Notes: generated by a model not told the origin, from the sequence alone. A DNA stretch of 64,000 nt from Pseudomonas sp. HMWF032 (GCF_003060885.1 NZ_QAIG01000005.1:306054-370053), one strand, 5' to 3'. Positions 28,870 through 38,419 are shown, numbered from the stretch's first letter. Numbers and translations: made by a program.

Positions 28870-30350
28870 TAGTGCTCCGGGACGCCAGAAGGTTGTTCGG
28901 CGGGGCGGTCGGTGGGCGGTGGCAGTTCTTTCTGCGCCACGCTTGGGCCGGCGGTGACAATCACCAGAGCCTCGGGATTGAGGTGCTTGGCCATGGCAGC
29001 CTTGACCTGCTCGACCGTCAGCACTTCGACGTCGCGCATAAAGTCTTCCAGGTAAGTCAGCGGCAGGTCATAGAAACCCATGGAGCCCAGCTGGCCGACA
29101 ATGGCGGCATTGCTCGCAGTGGACAGCGGGAAGCTGCCGGCCAGCTCGCGCTTGGCGTTGTTCAGCTCTTCTGCAGTCGGGCCGTTGTTGATGAAGTCGG
29201 CGAGCATGCTTTTGACCAGTTGCAGGGTGCCGTCGCTGAGCTCCGCACGGGTCTGCAAGTTGATCATAAAGGGGCCGCGCGCCTGCATGGCACTGAAACC
29301 GGAGTAGACGCCGTAGGTCAGGCCGCGCTTCTCGCGCACTTCGGTCATCAAGCGGGTGCCGAAGCCACCGCCGCCGAACACCTGGTTGCCCAGGTAGAGC
29401 GCGGCGTAGTCCGGGTCGCGGCGGTCGATGCCGAGTTGGGCAATCATCAGGTGGGTCTGGTTGGAGGGGAATTCGATATGTTGCAGCCCCGGCTTGGGTT
29501 CTGCCGGCTGGACGATGCGCGGCAGCGCCGGACCTTTCGGCAAGGCGGCGGATACCTGATTGGCCAGCGCTTCGGCGTCGCTGCGCGAGAGGTCGCCGAC
29601 CAGCGCAATAATCGCGTTATGGGCGGTGTAGGCCTTGGCGTGGAAGGCCTGCAACTGCTCACGGCGGAGGGCCGGAATCGACTCCGCCGTGCCATCGCTC
29701 GGGTGGGCGTAAGGATGCGTGCCGTACAGGCGCTCGAACAGCGCCAGGCTGGCCAGCTTGCCGGGGTTCTGCTTCTGGTATTCGAAACCGGCCAGCAGCT
29801 GGTTTTTGATCCGCGCCAGGGCGTCTTCCGGGAAGGTCGGCTGGCCGAGCACCTGATTGAACAGCTGCAGGGCTGGCTCGCGTTTGTCCGCCGCGCTGAG
29901 GCTGCGCAAGCTGGCGATGGCCATGTCGCGGAACGCGCCGTTGCCGAAGTTGGCGCCGAGGTTTTCGAAGCCGGCGGCAATCGCGCCGACATCCTTGCCC
30001 GGCACGCCTTCGTTGAGCATGGCGTTGGTCAGCATCGCCAGGCCGGCGACGCCGTCGTCATGGCTGCTGCCAGCGGCAAAGGTCAGTTGCAGGTCGAACA
30101 TCGGCAGCTCGCGGGCTTCGACGAACAGCACCTTGGCACCCTCGGCGGTGTGCCAGGTCTGGATATTCAGGTCGCGGCGGCTGGGTGGCTGATCGCCAAG
30201 GGCGGCCAGGGATTCGATGCTGGTCGATTCGGTGGCAGCAGCCGGTTCTGTGCTGTTATCCGGGCGGTTGATCACCAGGGCCAGCAATGCCAGCAGTATC
30301 AGTAGCGCCAGGCCGAGCAGGCCGTAGCGCAGGCCATTGCGCTCACTCAT
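28869..30350 (-). CDS. M16 peptidase-like protein lacking the zinc motif
   Basis: 493 residues with an N-terminal membrane anchor (YGLLGLALLILLALLALVINR) followed by an M16 fold. It has the C-terminal substrate-binding signature FGTRLMTEVREKRGLTYGVYSGF but no HxxEH. At the expected place it reads GLAMLTNAMLNEGVPGK, so it cannot bind zinc there. It overlaps the upstream M16 gene by 8 bases (ATGAGTGA), giving an active/inactive pair like mitochondrial-type processing proteases. The start at 30350 (MSERNGLRYG) is chosen over an in-frame ATG at 30374. It probably faces the periplasm. Confidence 0.92.
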   Translation of the reverse strand: MSERNGLRYGLLGLALLILLALLALVINRPDNSTEPAAATESTSIESLAALGDQPPSRRDLNIQTWHTAEGAKVLFVEARELPMFDLQLTFAAGSSHDDGVAGLAMLTNAMLNEGVPGKDVGAIAAGFENLGANFGNGAFRDMAIASLRSLSAADKREPALQLFNQVLGQPTFPEDALARIKNQLLAGFEYQKQNPGKLASLALFERLYGTHPYAHPSDGTAESIPALRREQLQAFHAKAYTAHNAIIALVGDLSRSDAEALANQVSAALPKGPALPRIVQPAEPKPGLQHIEFPSNQTHLMIAQLGIDRRDPDYAALYLGNQVFGGGGFGTRLMTEVREKRGLTYGVYSGFSAMQARGPFMINLQTRAELSDGTLQLVKSMLADFINNGPTAEELNNAKRELAGSFPLSTASNAAIVGQLGSMGFYDLPLTYLEDFMRDVEVLTVEQVKAAMAKHLNPEALVIVTAGPSVAQKELPPPTDRPAEQPSGVPEH

Positions 30351-31698
30351 TGCGCTTCTCCTCAGGCAGAACATGGGCGACGCTCAGGCGGTCGCGGGTA
30401 AAGAAGGTTTTGGCGGCACTCTGGATATCCGCCGGGGTCACGGCTTCCAGTTCGGCCAGCTCCTGGTCGATCAGCTGCCACGACAGGCCGACGGTTTCCA
30501 GCTGGCCGATGGCGGTGGCCTGGCTGGTGATCGAATCACGCTCGTAGACCAGGCCGGCGATTACTTGCGCACGCACGCGGGCCAGTTCCTCGGCGCTTGG
30601 CGGGGTGTTTTTCAAGTCCTCCAGCTCACGCCACAGGCCAGCTTCGACCTGCTCCAGGGTTTTGCCGGTCTGCACGTTGGGTGTGGCGGACAGGATGAAC
30701 AGGCTGTCGCCACGGGCGAAACCGTCGTACCAGGCAGAGGCGCCGGAAACCAGTTCCTCGCCGCGCTCCAGGCGGGTCGGCAGGCGGGCGCTGTAGCCGC
30801 CATCGAGCAGGGCGGCAGCCAGACGCAGGGCATGCACCTGGCGCGGCTGTTCGGCGGTGGCCAGGCCAGGCACGTTAAAGCCCATCATCAGGCTCGGCAG
30901 CTGGGTTTTCAGGTGCAGGGTGATGCGTCGTTCGCCCGGTGCGGCCAGCTCACGCGGCGCTTTGGCGGTGGGCACAGTGCGTTTGGGGATGGCGCCGAAA
31001 TAGCGTTCGACAAGGATCTTCACCTCGGCGACGCTGACGTCACCGACTACCACCAGGGTGGCGTTGTTCGGCGCGTACCAGGCTTCGTACCAGGCGCGCA
31101 GCTCCTCGACGGTCATCCGCTCAAGGTCGGCCATCCAGCCGATGGTCGGCGTGTGGTAACCGCTGGCGGGGTAGGCCATGGCCTTGAAGCGCTCGTAGGC
31201 CAGACTCGACGGTTTGTCGTCGGTGCGCAGACGGCGCTCCTCCTTGATTACCTCGATTTCCTTGGCGAACTCATCGGCCGGCAGTTTGAGGCTGGCCAGA
31301 CGGTCGGCTTCCAGTTCCAGGGCGACGGCCAGGCGGTCGCGTGCCAGCACCTGGTAATAGGCGGTGTAGTCGTCGCTGGTGAAGGCGTTTTCCTCGGCGC
31401 CGAGCTCACGCAGGATGCGCGAGGCTTCGCCGGGGCCGAGCTTGCGGCTGCCCTTGAACATCATGTGTTCGAGGGCGTGGGACAGCCCGGTCTGGCCGGG
31501 CGTCTCGTAGCTGGAACCAACCTTGTACCAGAGCTGGGAGACCACCACCGGAGCGCGATGGTCTTCGCGCACGATGACCTTGAGGCCATTGTCCAGGCTG
31601 AATTCGTGGGTCGGCTGGGTTTCTGTGGCCAGGGCCAGCAGGGGGTGGCAGAGTACGCCGAGCAGCAGGGCTGCGGTGCGTTGGGCAATCATAGGCAT
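30343..31698 (-). CDS. M16 zinc metallopeptidase (active partner)
   Basis: 451 residues with a signal peptide (QRTAALLLGVLCHPLLALA). The inverted zinc motif HxxEH is present as GLSHALEHMMFKGS, and the downstream Glu ligand is in the IEVIKEERR region. It is thus the catalytic half of a pair with the downstream HxxEH-less protein, translated by overlap. The family degrades or processes small peptides in the periplasm. In many gammaproteobacteria such pairs lie next to ftsYEX, as here (ftsY is divergent). Confidence 0.93.
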   Translation of the reverse strand: MPMIAQRTAALLLGVLCHPLLALATETQPTHEFSLDNGLKVIVREDHRAPVVVSQLWYKVGSSYETPGQTGLSHALEHMMFKGSRKLGPGEASRILRELGAEENAFTSDDYTAYYQVLARDRLAVALELEADRLASLKLPADEFAKEIEVIKEERRLRTDDKPSSLAYERFKAMAYPASGYHTPTIGWMADLERMTVEELRAWYEAWYAPNNATLVVVGDVSVAEVKILVERYFGAIPKRTVPTAKAPRELAAPGERRITLHLKTQLPSLMMGFNVPGLATAEQPRQVHALRLAAALLDGGYSARLPTRLERGEELVSGASAWYDGFARGDSLFILSATPNVQTGKTLEQVEAGLWRELEDLKNTPPSAEELARVRAQVIAGLVYERDSITSQATAIGQLETVGLSWQLIDQELAELEAVTPADIQSAAKTFFTRDRLSVAHVLPEEKRNE

Positions 31699-31902
31699 GG
31701 GTTATCGACCTGTCGGACGGGCCCGCTTGGTCTTAGCGTCGGCGGGCGCGGAGGTGCTAGGATACGCATCCGTTTTACTGGCGACCACGCCTGCTAAGGC
31801 TTCTGATTGTTTCCGCGTGCACTCTTCAGCTTTCAATGCCGCGTGAGTAATGCTTTCAGAGCCTGTGGCCTGCGCGTCGCACCTTTGAGATAGCCGTCCT
31901 CC

Positions 31903-33339
31903 ATGTTTGGTTCCAACGACGACAAACACAAGTCCGCGCCTGCTGCGCCGGCCTCTGCCGAGAAGCCAGCCGAGAAGAAAGACCTGTTCGGCTGGTTGCG
32001 CAAAAAGCCGCAAGCGCCGGCCAACCCTGACCCGCAACCGACGCCGGTTGATGAGCCGCCTGTTGCGCCGGTTGGACCCGCGCACATTGAGTTCGCCGCT
32101 GCGCCCGTTACGCCGGTAAGCGACGTTGCTGTGCCTGTCGTAGAGCCGGTAGTTGTCGCCGAGGCCGTTGTCGAGCCTCCGCCTGCTCCGGTCGCACCTG
32201 TTGAACACGTCGCCGCTTCTGCTCACGCTGAGGTTGAGAGCGCTGAAGCCAATGCGCTTCCACGCCCGTCGCGGTTCCGTATCAACGCTGGCAGCGAAGT
32301 CCTGCATGCGCACGTTGAGGTGCCAGTGGTGGTTGAGCCGGTCGTCGAGCCACCGGTGGCCGCACCTGCTGTCGTAGAACCTGTCGCAGCGCCGGCTAAA
32401 AGCGCTGAGGAGGGCCGTACCGGTTTCCTTGAGCGCCTCAAGCAGGGCCTGTCGAAAACCAGCGCCAGCCTTGGCGAAGGCATGGCCAGCCTGTTTCTTG
32501 GCAAAAAAGTCATCGATGATGACCTGCTCGAAGACCTGGAAACCCGCCTGCTGACCGCCGACGTTGGCGTCGAAGCCACCACGGCGATTATCGGCAACCT
32601 GACCAAGCGTGTCGCGCGCAAGGAACTGGCTGACAGTGGCGCGCTGTACAAGGCCTTGCAGGACGAGCTGACCACGCTGCTCAAACCGGTCGAACAGCCG
32701 CTGAAGATCGACAGCAGCAAACAGCCCTATGTGATTCTGGTGGTTGGCGTGAATGGTGCGGGTAAGACCACCACCATCGGTAAGTTGGCGAAAAAACTGC
32801 AGCAGGACGGCAAGAAAGTCATGCTCGCCGCTGGTGATACCTTCCGCGCTGCCGCCGTGGAACAGTTGCAGGTATGGGGCGAGCGCAACCAGATTGCGGT
32901 CATCGCCCAGCACACCGGTGCCGACTCCGCTTCGGTGATTTTCGATGCCGTGCAGGCCGCCAAGGCACGCGGCATGGACGTGCTGATCGCCGACACCGCC
33001 GGGCGTCTGCACACTAAAGACAACCTGATGGAAGAGCTGAAGAAGGTCCGTCGGGTGATCGGCAAGCTGGATGACACCGCGCCGCACGAAGTGTTGCTGG
33101 TGCTGGACGCTGGCACCGGACAGAACGCCATCAGCCAGGCCAAGCAGTTCAACCAGACGGTCAACCTCACTGGCCTGGCGTTGACCAAGCTTGACGGCAC
33201 CGCCAAGGGCGGGGTGATCTTTGCTCTGGCCAAACAGTTTGCCTTGCCAATCCGTTATATCGGGGTGGGCGAGGGCATTGATGACCTGCGTACTTTTGAG
33301 GCCGAAGCCTTCGTACAGGCCCTGTTCGCGGAGAAATAG
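31903..33339 (+). CDS. ftsY: Signal recognition particle receptor FtsY
   Basis: 478 residues. A long acidic, proline/alanine/valine-rich A region (1 to ~160) mediates membrane and translocon association and varies between species. The NG domain follows: the N bundle (FLERLKQGLSKTSASLGEGM), then GVNGAGKTTTIGKLA (G1), DTFRAAAVEQL, DTAGRLHTKDNLMEEL (G3), TKLDGTAKGG (G4) and GVGEGIDDLRTF. It docks SRP-bound ribosomes at the inner membrane. First gene of ftsY-ftsE-ftsX, one base before ftsE. Confidence 0.97.
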   Translation: MFGSNDDKHKSAPAAPASAEKPAEKKDLFGWLRKKPQAPANPDPQPTPVDEPPVAPVGPAHIEFAAAPVTPVSDVAVPVVEPVVVAEAVVEPPPAPVAPVEHVAASAHAEVESAEANALPRPSRFRINAGSEVLHAHVEVPVVVEPVVEPPVAAPAVVEPVAAPAKSAEEGRTGFLERLKQGLSKTSASLGEGMASLFLGKKVIDDDLLEDLETRLLTADVGVEATTAIIGNLTKRVARKELADSGALYKALQDELTTLLKPVEQPLKIDSSKQPYVILVVGVNGAGKTTTIGKLAKKLQQDGKKVMLAAGDTFRAAAVEQLQVWGERNQIAVIAQHTGADSASVIFDAVQAAKARGMDVLIADTAGRLHTKDNLMEELKKVRRVIGKLDDTAPHEVLLVLDAGTGQNAISQAKQFNQTVNLTGLALTKLDGTAKGGVIFALAKQFALPIRYIGVGEGIDDLRTFEAEAFVQALFAEK

Positions 33340-33340
33340 G

Positions 33341-34012
33341 ATGATCAAATTCGAGCAGGTCGGTAAGCGTTACCTGAACGGCCACGTCGGGCTGCACGAA
33401 CTGAGTTTCCATGTGCGCCGTGGTGAGTTCCTCTTCGTCACTGGCCATTCCGGGGCGGGCAAAAGCACCTTGTTGCGTCTGTTGCTGGCGATGGAGCGGC
33501 CGAGCAGCGGCAAGTTGCTGCTGGCCGGGCAGGACCTGTCGCACATCACCAATGCGCAGATCCCGTTCCTGCGTCGGCAGATCGGTGTGGTGTTCCAGAA
33601 TCACCAACTGCTGTTTGATCGCAGCGTATTCGATAACGTGGCGTTGCCGTTGCAGATACTTGGCCTGTCCAAGGACGAAATCGGCACCCGCGTGCGCACT
33701 GCGCTGGAGCGTGTGTCCCTGGCCGACAAGGCCGAGCAGTTCCCGGGCGACCTGTCCACCGGTCAGCAGCAACGTGTCGGCATTGCCCGCGCCGTGGTGC
33801 ATCGTCCTGCTCTGCTGCTGGCTGACGAGCCCACCGGCAACCTCGACCCGCGCCTGGCGGCCGAGATTATGGGGGTGTTTGAAGACATCAACCGCCTGGG
33901 CACCACCGTGCTGATCGCCAGCCACGACCTGGCGCTGATTGCGCGCATGCGCCACCGTATGCTGACCTTGCAGCGCGGCCGTCTGATTGGTGATGGGGAG
34001 GCTTCTGTATGA
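33341..34012 (+). CDS. ftsE: Cell division ATP-binding protein FtsE
   Basis: 223 residues. Walker A is GHSGAGKST, the signature LSTGQQQRVGIARA, and Walker B LLLADEPTGNLD, with the switch His in IASHDLAL. With FtsX it forms the divisome complex that controls peptidoglycan amidases through periplasmic activators. The start at 33341 lies one base after the ftsY stop; the frame is open further upstream but only by read-through of ftsY. The stop overlaps ftsX by four bases (ATGA). Confidence 0.97.
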   Translation: MIKFEQVGKRYLNGHVGLHELSFHVRRGEFLFVTGHSGAGKSTLLRLLLAMERPSSGKLLLAGQDLSHITNAQIPFLRRQIGVVFQNHQLLFDRSVFDNVALPLQILGLSKDEIGTRVRTALERVSLADKAEQFPGDLSTGQQQRVGIARAVVHRPALLLADEPTGNLDPRLAAEIMGVFEDINRLGTTVLIASHDLALIARMRHRMLTLQRGRLIGDGEASV

Positions 34013-35028
34013 GTGCCACACGCATGCCACCTCCACAGCCGGCGCAACGCGTCGGTGCGGCGCCGAAGAAATCCGAGTCACCAACGCCGGGTGATGACGG
34101 CCCAAGCTTTACCCACCAGCTGCATGCCTGGTTGGAGAACCACCGCGCCAGCTTGGTCGACAGCCTGCGCCGGTTGGGTAAGCAGCCGATTGGCAGCTTC
34201 TTTACCTGCCTGGTGATGGCCGTGGCCTTGAGCCTGCCCATGGGGCTGGCGTTGCTGTTGGATAACGTCGAGCGTCTGGGCGTGTCCTGGCAGCGCGCTG
34301 CACAGATTTCCCTTTATCTGCAGATTGATGCCAGCGAGGCCCAGGGTCAGGCACTGCGCGAGCAGATTGCAGCGCTGGACGATGTGGAAGAGGCCGAATG
34401 GATCAGTCGTGAACAGGCCTTGAGCGAGTTCCAACAGCAGTCAGGGCTGGGTGAAGCGCTCAAGGAATTGCCGGATAACCCACTGCCCGGGGTGATCGTG
34501 GTGACGCCGCAACAGGTTGATAAGATCGCCCTGGAGGCCCTGCGCCTGCGCCTGGCCGAGTTGCCACGGGTGCAGCAGGCGCAACTGGACCTGCTGTGGG
34601 TCGAGCGCCTGAGTGCCATGCTCAAGTTGGGTGAGCGCTTTGTCTTCGGCCTGACCCTGCTGTTGGTGATGGCGCTGCTGCTGGTGATTGGCAACACCAT
34701 TCGCTTGCATATCGAAAACCGCCGCACCGAAATTGAAGTGATCAAGCTGGTCGGCGGCACCGACAGTTATGTGCGGCGGCCCTTTCTTTATATGGGGGCG
34801 TTGTACGGGATTGGCGCAGGCGTATTTGCCTGGTTGCTGCTGGCCTTTGGCCTGGACTGGCTAAACGACGCCGTGGTGCGTCTGGCTGGTTTGTACGGCA
34901 GCGACTTCGCTCTGGATGGCGTGCCGATGGCCGATGGTCTGTCGCTACTGCTCGGCGCGGTGTTGTTGGGCTATATTGGCGCCTGGCTTGCCGTGGCAAG
35001 GCACTTGAGCGAGCTGGCTCCCAGATAG
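34009..35028 (+). CDS. ftsX: Cell division protein FtsX
   Basis: 339 residues. A long cytosolic N terminus (~1-65, proline/serine-rich start) is followed by TM1 (CLVMAVALSLPMGLALLL) and a periplasmic domain (~95-220) that recruits amidase activators. Three more TM segments lie at ~225-245, ~270-295 and ~312-332. HIENRRTEIEVIKLVGGTDSYVRRPF is the FtsX/MacB-type coupling segment. It overlaps ftsE, with which it forms a complex. Confidence 0.95.
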   Translation: MSATRMPPPQPAQRVGAAPKKSESPTPGDDGPSFTHQLHAWLENHRASLVDSLRRLGKQPIGSFFTCLVMAVALSLPMGLALLLDNVERLGVSWQRAAQISLYLQIDASEAQGQALREQIAALDDVEEAEWISREQALSEFQQQSGLGEALKELPDNPLPGVIVVTPQQVDKIALEALRLRLAELPRVQQAQLDLLWVERLSAMLKLGERFVFGLTLLLVMALLLVIGNTIRLHIENRRTEIEVIKLVGGTDSYVRRPFLYMGALYGIGAGVFAWLLLAFGLDWLNDAVVRLAGLYGSDFALDGVPMADGLSLLLGAVLLGYIGAWLAVARHLSELAPR

Positions 35029-35066
35029 TAAGTTATTGTTTTGCTTGATATTGACTATGTGTAAGG

Positions 35067-35093
35067 GAACTTGTACCGCGGTATAAAGTCCGA
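35067..35093 (+). promoter_or_regulatory. AlgU (sigma-E)-type promoter for rpoH
   Basis: GAACTT (35067-35072), a 16-base spacer, and TCCGA (35089-35093) match the AlgU/sigma-E consensus GAACTT-N16/17-TCNGA. The ATG of rpoH is 48 bases downstream. AlgU-dependent transcription of rpoH is established in P. aeruginosa. Confidence 0.8.
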
Positions 35094-35140
35094 AGGAGCA
35101 GTGCTAGACTGCCCCACGATTCGTAAGTCGGAGGATTCAA

Positions 35141-35995
35141 ATGTCCACTTCTTTGCAACCTGTTCATGCTCTGGTTCCGGGTGCCAACCTGGAGGCATAC
35201 GTGCATGCGGTAAACGGCATCCCGCTGTTGACCCCCGAGCAGGAGCGTGAACTGGCGGAACGTCTCTTCTACAAACAAGACCTCGAAGCCGCCCGGCAAA
35301 TGGTCCTGGCTCACCTGCGTTTTGTTGTGCATATCGCCCGCAGCTACTCCGGTTATGGCCTGGCCCAGGCGGACCTGATTCAGGAAGGCAACGTCGGCCT
35401 GATGAAGGCGGTCAAGCGCTTCAACCCGGAAATGGGTGTGCGCCTGGTGTCGTTCGCCGTGCACTGGATTCGCGCCGAAATCCACGAGTTCATCCTGAAA
35501 AACTGGCGCATCGTCAAGGTCGCTACCACCAAGGCGCAGCGTAAACTGTTCTTCAACCTGCGCAGCCAGAAGAAGCGTCTGGCCTGGCTGAATAACGACG
35601 AAGTGCATGCAGTGGCGGAAAGCCTGGGCGTTGAGCCACGTGAAGTGCGTGAGATGGAAAGCCGCCTGACCGGCCATGACATGGCCTTCGATCCAGCTGC
35701 TGAGGCGGACGATGAAAGCGCCTTCCAGTCGCCGGCGCATTACCTGGAAGACCATCGCTACGACCCGGCGCGTCAGCTGGAAGATTCTGACTGGAGCGAC
35801 AGTTCCACCGCCAATCTGCACGAGGCGCTGGAAGGTCTGGATGAGCGCAGCCGTGACATCCTCTACCAGCGCTGGCTGGCTGAAGAGAAAGCCACGCTGC
35901 ATGATCTCGCTGCCAAGTACAACGTATCGGCCGAGCGCATTCGTCAGCTGGAGAAGAACGCGATGAACAAGCTCAAAGGTTCGATTGCCGCGTAA
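35141..35995 (+). CDS. rpoH: RNA polymerase sigma-32 factor
   Basis: 284 residues. Region 2 ([38 protein letters not shown]) and region 4 ([29 protein letters not shown]) are intact, as is the RpoH box QRKLFFNLR that is diagnostic of sigma-32 and takes part in its turnover. It directs heat-shock gene transcription. A GGAGG lies just before the ATG. An AlgU-type promoter stands upstream, linking envelope stress to the heat-shock response, and a strong terminator follows. Confidence 0.97.
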   Translation: MSTSLQPVHALVPGANLEAYVHAVNGIPLLTPEQERELAERLFYKQDLEAARQMVLAHLRFVVHIARSYSGYGLAQADLIQEGNVGLMKAVKRFNPEMGVRLVSFAVHWIRAEIHEFILKNWRIVKVATTKAQRKLFFNLRSQKKRLAWLNNDEVHAVAESLGVEPREVREMESRLTGHDMAFDPAAEADDESAFQSPAHYLEDHRYDPARQLEDSDWSDSSTANLHEALEGLDERSRDILYQRWLAEEKATLHDLAAKYNVSAERIRQLEKNAMNKLKGSIAA

Positions 35996-36016
35996 CAACT
36001 CGGCAGATCACCACAG

Positions 36017-36044
36017 AAAAAGCCGCACTCAGGTGCGGCTTTTT
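36017..36044. terminator. Rho-independent terminator, rpoH / mtgA
   Basis: AGCCGCAC and GTGCGGCT pair with a four-base loop, flanked by A- and T-runs on both sides. The converging rpoH (+) and mtgA (-) genes share it. Confidence 0.93.
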
Positions 36045-36058
36045 CATGTCTGTAACCA

Positions 36059-36790
36059 TTACGGCAGCCAGCTCGGCCACCAGTCGGGGCGGCTGGGGCG
36101 CAGGCGGTTGAGGTAGTGGCTGCCACCCAGTTGCCGCATCTGCTGACGAATCCAGTTGGCTCGGCGGTTGATATGCGCACTCGGACGGCTGGCGCTCCAC
36201 TCGCGCGGGTTGGGCAGTACGGCGGCCAGCAGGCTGCTCTGCTGGCGTGACAGGTAGGGCGCGCCGACCTTGAAATGATGGCGTGCCGCCGCTTCGGCAC
36301 CAAACACGCCGTCGCCCCACTCGACGCTGTTGAGGTACACCTCAAGAATCCGCTGCTTGGGCCAGAGCAGTTCGATCAGGCCGGTAAACCACACTTCCAT
36401 ACCTTTGCGCAGCCAACTGCGCCCAGACCAGAGAAACAGGTTCTTCGCCACTTGCTGGCTGAGGGTACTGGCGCCGCGCAGAGAACCGCCTTGCTGGTTG
36501 TGCTCCAGAGCGGCCTGGATAGCCGCGACATCGAAGCCCCAGTGTTCGGCGAACTTCTGATCCTCGCCAGCAATCACCGCCATCTTCAGGTCATCCGGCA
36601 GTTCGCTCCAGGGGCGCCAGCTGCGCTGCAGGTCGATGGGCTGATCAATGAGCCATGACTCGATCTTGCGCTCAACCATCAGTGCGCTGCCGGGTGGCGG
36701 TACCCAGCGGAATAACAGCACCAGCAGAACCGAACCGAGCATCAGCCAGAGCAGGAGGGTGAGCAGTCGACGGAAGAGGGATCGAAACAT
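36059..36790 (-). CDS. mtgA: Monofunctional biosynthetic peptidoglycan transglycosylase
   Basis: 243 residues. One N-terminal TM (LLTLLLWLMLGSVLLVLLF) anchors a single GT51 domain: motif 1 EDQKFAEHWGFD with the catalytic Glu, GASTLSQQVAKNLFL, and the KRILEVYLNSVEWGDGVFGAEAAARHHF block. No transpeptidase domain follows. It polymerises lipid II into glycan strands at the outer face of the inner membrane. The start at 36790 (MFRSLFRRLL) is preferred over an upstream in-frame ATG overlapping the divergent gene. Confidence 0.96.
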   Translation of the reverse strand: MFRSLFRRLLTLLLWLMLGSVLLVLLFRWVPPPGSALMVERKIESWLIDQPIDLQRSWRPWSELPDDLKMAVIAGEDQKFAEHWGFDVAAIQAALEHNQQGGSLRGASTLSQQVAKNLFLWSGRSWLRKGMEVWFTGLIELLWPKQRILEVYLNSVEWGDGVFGAEAAARHHFKVGAPYLSRQQSSLLAAVLPNPREWSASRPSAHINRRANWIRQQMRQLGGSHYLNRLRPSRPDWWPSWLP

Positions 36791-36857
36791 GCGTGCTTGG
36801 CCGGGATGAGTTTGCCGGCCATTATAGCCAGCCCTGTTTATATAGCTGGAGTGATGC

Positions 36858-37244
36858 ATGGCTCGTCTGTGGTTATTGCTGTCTGCCTGTACCGGGTTTA
36901 CCGGTGTCGCTTTGGGCGCTTTTGCTGCACATGGCCTGAAAAACCAACTGACGCCGGCTTATCTCGCGGTGTTTCAAACGGGCGCCCACTACCAACTGGT
37001 TCACGCGCTGGCGCTGTTCGGCGTTGGTCTGCTGGCCTTGCTGCGGCCGGCACCGCTGGTCAATTGCGCCGGCGCGCTGTTTGCTCTGGGTATCGTGCTG
37101 TTCTCCGGTAGCCTGTATGCCCTGACCTTGAGCGGTATCAGTGCGTTGGGCATGGTCACTCCTTTCGGCGGCGTGGCGTTTCTCGCCGGTTGGCTCTGTC
37201 TGGGTATCGCGGCCTGGAAGCTGGGTGCGCGCACTACCATCTGA
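36858..37244 (+). CDS. DUF423 family membrane protein
   Basis: 128 residues with four hydrophobic segments and the family pattern GALGAFAAHGL-like near the N terminus (VALGAFAAHGLKNQLTP), FQTGAHYQLVHALALF, and SLYALTLSG...TPFGGVAFLAGW. The function of DUF423 proteins is not established. It is divergent from mtgA and upstream of thiS, from which it is separated by a clear promoter. Confidence 0.9.
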   Translation: MARLWLLLSACTGFTGVALGAFAAHGLKNQLTPAYLAVFQTGAHYQLVHALALFGVGLLALLRPAPLVNCAGALFALGIVLFSGSLYALTLSGISALGMVTPFGGVAFLAGWLCLGIAAWKLGARTTI

Positions 37245-37284
37245 CCCGTAAGTCAGAAAGCAGGATGAGTGGCAGCCTTTAGCC

Positions 37285-37313
37285 TTGGTCGGCGCCCATG
37301 ATCAGGCTAGAAT
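37285..37313 (+). promoter_or_regulatory. Sigma-70-type promoter for thiS-thiG
   Basis: TTGGTC (-35, 37285-37290) and TAGAAT (-10, 37308-37313) are 17 bases apart, 33 bases before thiS. I saw no TPP riboswitch in the short leader. Confidence 0.6.
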
Positions 37314-37346
37314 GCCGGCCCTTTTCTCAGTTGTGACCGAGTCGTC

Positions 37347-37547
37347 ATGCGTATTCAGTTAAACGGTGAAGCATTCGAATTGCCCGATGGGGAAACCGTT
37401 GCCGGGTTGATCGCGCGTCTGGACCTGGCCGGACGGCGCGTGGCGGTCGAACTCAATCTGGATATCGTGCCGCGCAGCCAGCACGCCACCACCGCCTTGC
37501 GCGCGGGTGATCAGGTTGAAGTGGTCCACGCCATTGGCGGTGGTTGA
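37347..37547 (+). CDS. thiS: Thiamine biosynthesis sulfur carrier ThiS
   Basis: 66 residues with a ubiquitin-like fold (MRIQLNGEAFELPDGETVAGLIARL) and the essential C-terminal di-glycine (VVHAIGGG). The C terminus is adenylated and converted to a thiocarboxylate that donates sulfur to ThiG for the thiazole ring. Followed 57 bases later by thiG. Confidence 0.95.
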   Translation: MRIQLNGEAFELPDGETVAGLIARLDLAGRRVAVELNLDIVPRSQHATTALRAGDQVEVVHAIGGG

Positions 37548-37604
37548 TCCCCGCTCATCGGTTTATCGCGTTCAGACAGCTGCCCACTTTCACGAGGATT
37601 ACCC

Positions 37605-38399
37605 ATGAGCCATGCGCCTACCGACAAGCCCTTTACCCTGGCCGGTCGTACCTACCAGTCGCGCCTGCTGGTCGGTACCGGCAAGTACAAGGACCTCGAA
37701 GAAACCCGCCTGGCCATCGAGGCTTCAGGTGCCGAGATCGTTACCGTGGCGGTGCGCCGGACCAATATCGGGCAGAACCCGGGCGAGCCGAATCTGCTGG
37801 ATGTGATCTCACCGGACACGTACACCATCCTGCCGAATACCGCCGGCTGCTATGACGCTGTCGAGGCCGTGCGTACCTGTCGCCTGGCCCGTGAGCTGCT
37901 CGACGGCCACAAGCTGGTGAAGCTGGAAGTGCTGGCTGACCAGAAGACCCTGTTCCCCAACGTGATCGAAACCCTCAAGGCCGCCGAAGTGCTGGTCAAG
38001 GACGGCTTCGACGTGATGGTGTACACCAGCGATGACCCGATCATCGCCCGTGAATTGGCCGCCATGGGCTGTATCGCGGTGATGCCGCTGGCCGGGTTGA
38101 TCGGCACCGGGCTGGGCATCTGCAACCCGTACAACCTGCGCATCATCCTCGAAGAAGCGACCGTGCCGGTATTGGTCGATGCCGGTGTCGGCACGGCGTC
38201 TGATGCCACCATCGCCATGGAACTGGGCTGCGAGGCGGTGCTGATGAACAGTGCGATTGCCCATGCGCAGAACCCGATTCTGATGGGCGAAGCGATGAAA
38301 CACGCGATCATCGCCGGGCGCATGGCCTACCTGGCTGGGCGCATGCCTAAGAAACTCTATGCCAGCGCCTCGTCGCCGCTGGATGGCCTGATTAAGTAA
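37605..38399 (+). CDS. thiG: Thiazole synthase
   Basis: 264 residues, a TIM barrel. [11 protein letters not shown], the Schiff-base lysine region [10 protein letters not shown], and the phosphate-binding loops [18 protein letters not shown] and [15 protein letters not shown] are visible. It builds the thiazole phosphate of thiamine from 1-deoxy-D-xylulose 5-phosphate, dehydroglycine and ThiS thiocarboxylate. trmB follows after 20 bases on the same strand. Confidence 0.97.
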   Translation: MSHAPTDKPFTLAGRTYQSRLLVGTGKYKDLEETRLAIEASGAEIVTVAVRRTNIGQNPGEPNLLDVISPDTYTILPNTAGCYDAVEAVRTCRLARELLDGHKLVKLEVLADQKTLFPNVIETLKAAEVLVKDGFDVMVYTSDDPIIARELAAMGCIAVMPLAGLIGTGLGICNPYNLRIILEEATVPVLVDAGVGTASDATIAMELGCEAVLMNSAIAHAQNPILMGEAMKHAIIAGRMAYLAGRMPKKLYASASSPLDGLIK

Positions 38400-38419
38400 A
38401 AGCACTTTAAGAGCACAGC

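Noticed and set aside
31702..33348. 548-codon open frame on the minus strand
   Set aside because: It is antisense to ftsY, whose domains are all present; the frame is open because of GC-biased third positions. The residues look histidine/glutamine/arginine-rich and match no fold.
37245..37346. TPP riboswitch before thiS
   Set aside because: The leader is too short (about 30 bases after the promoter) and no thi-box sequence is visible.
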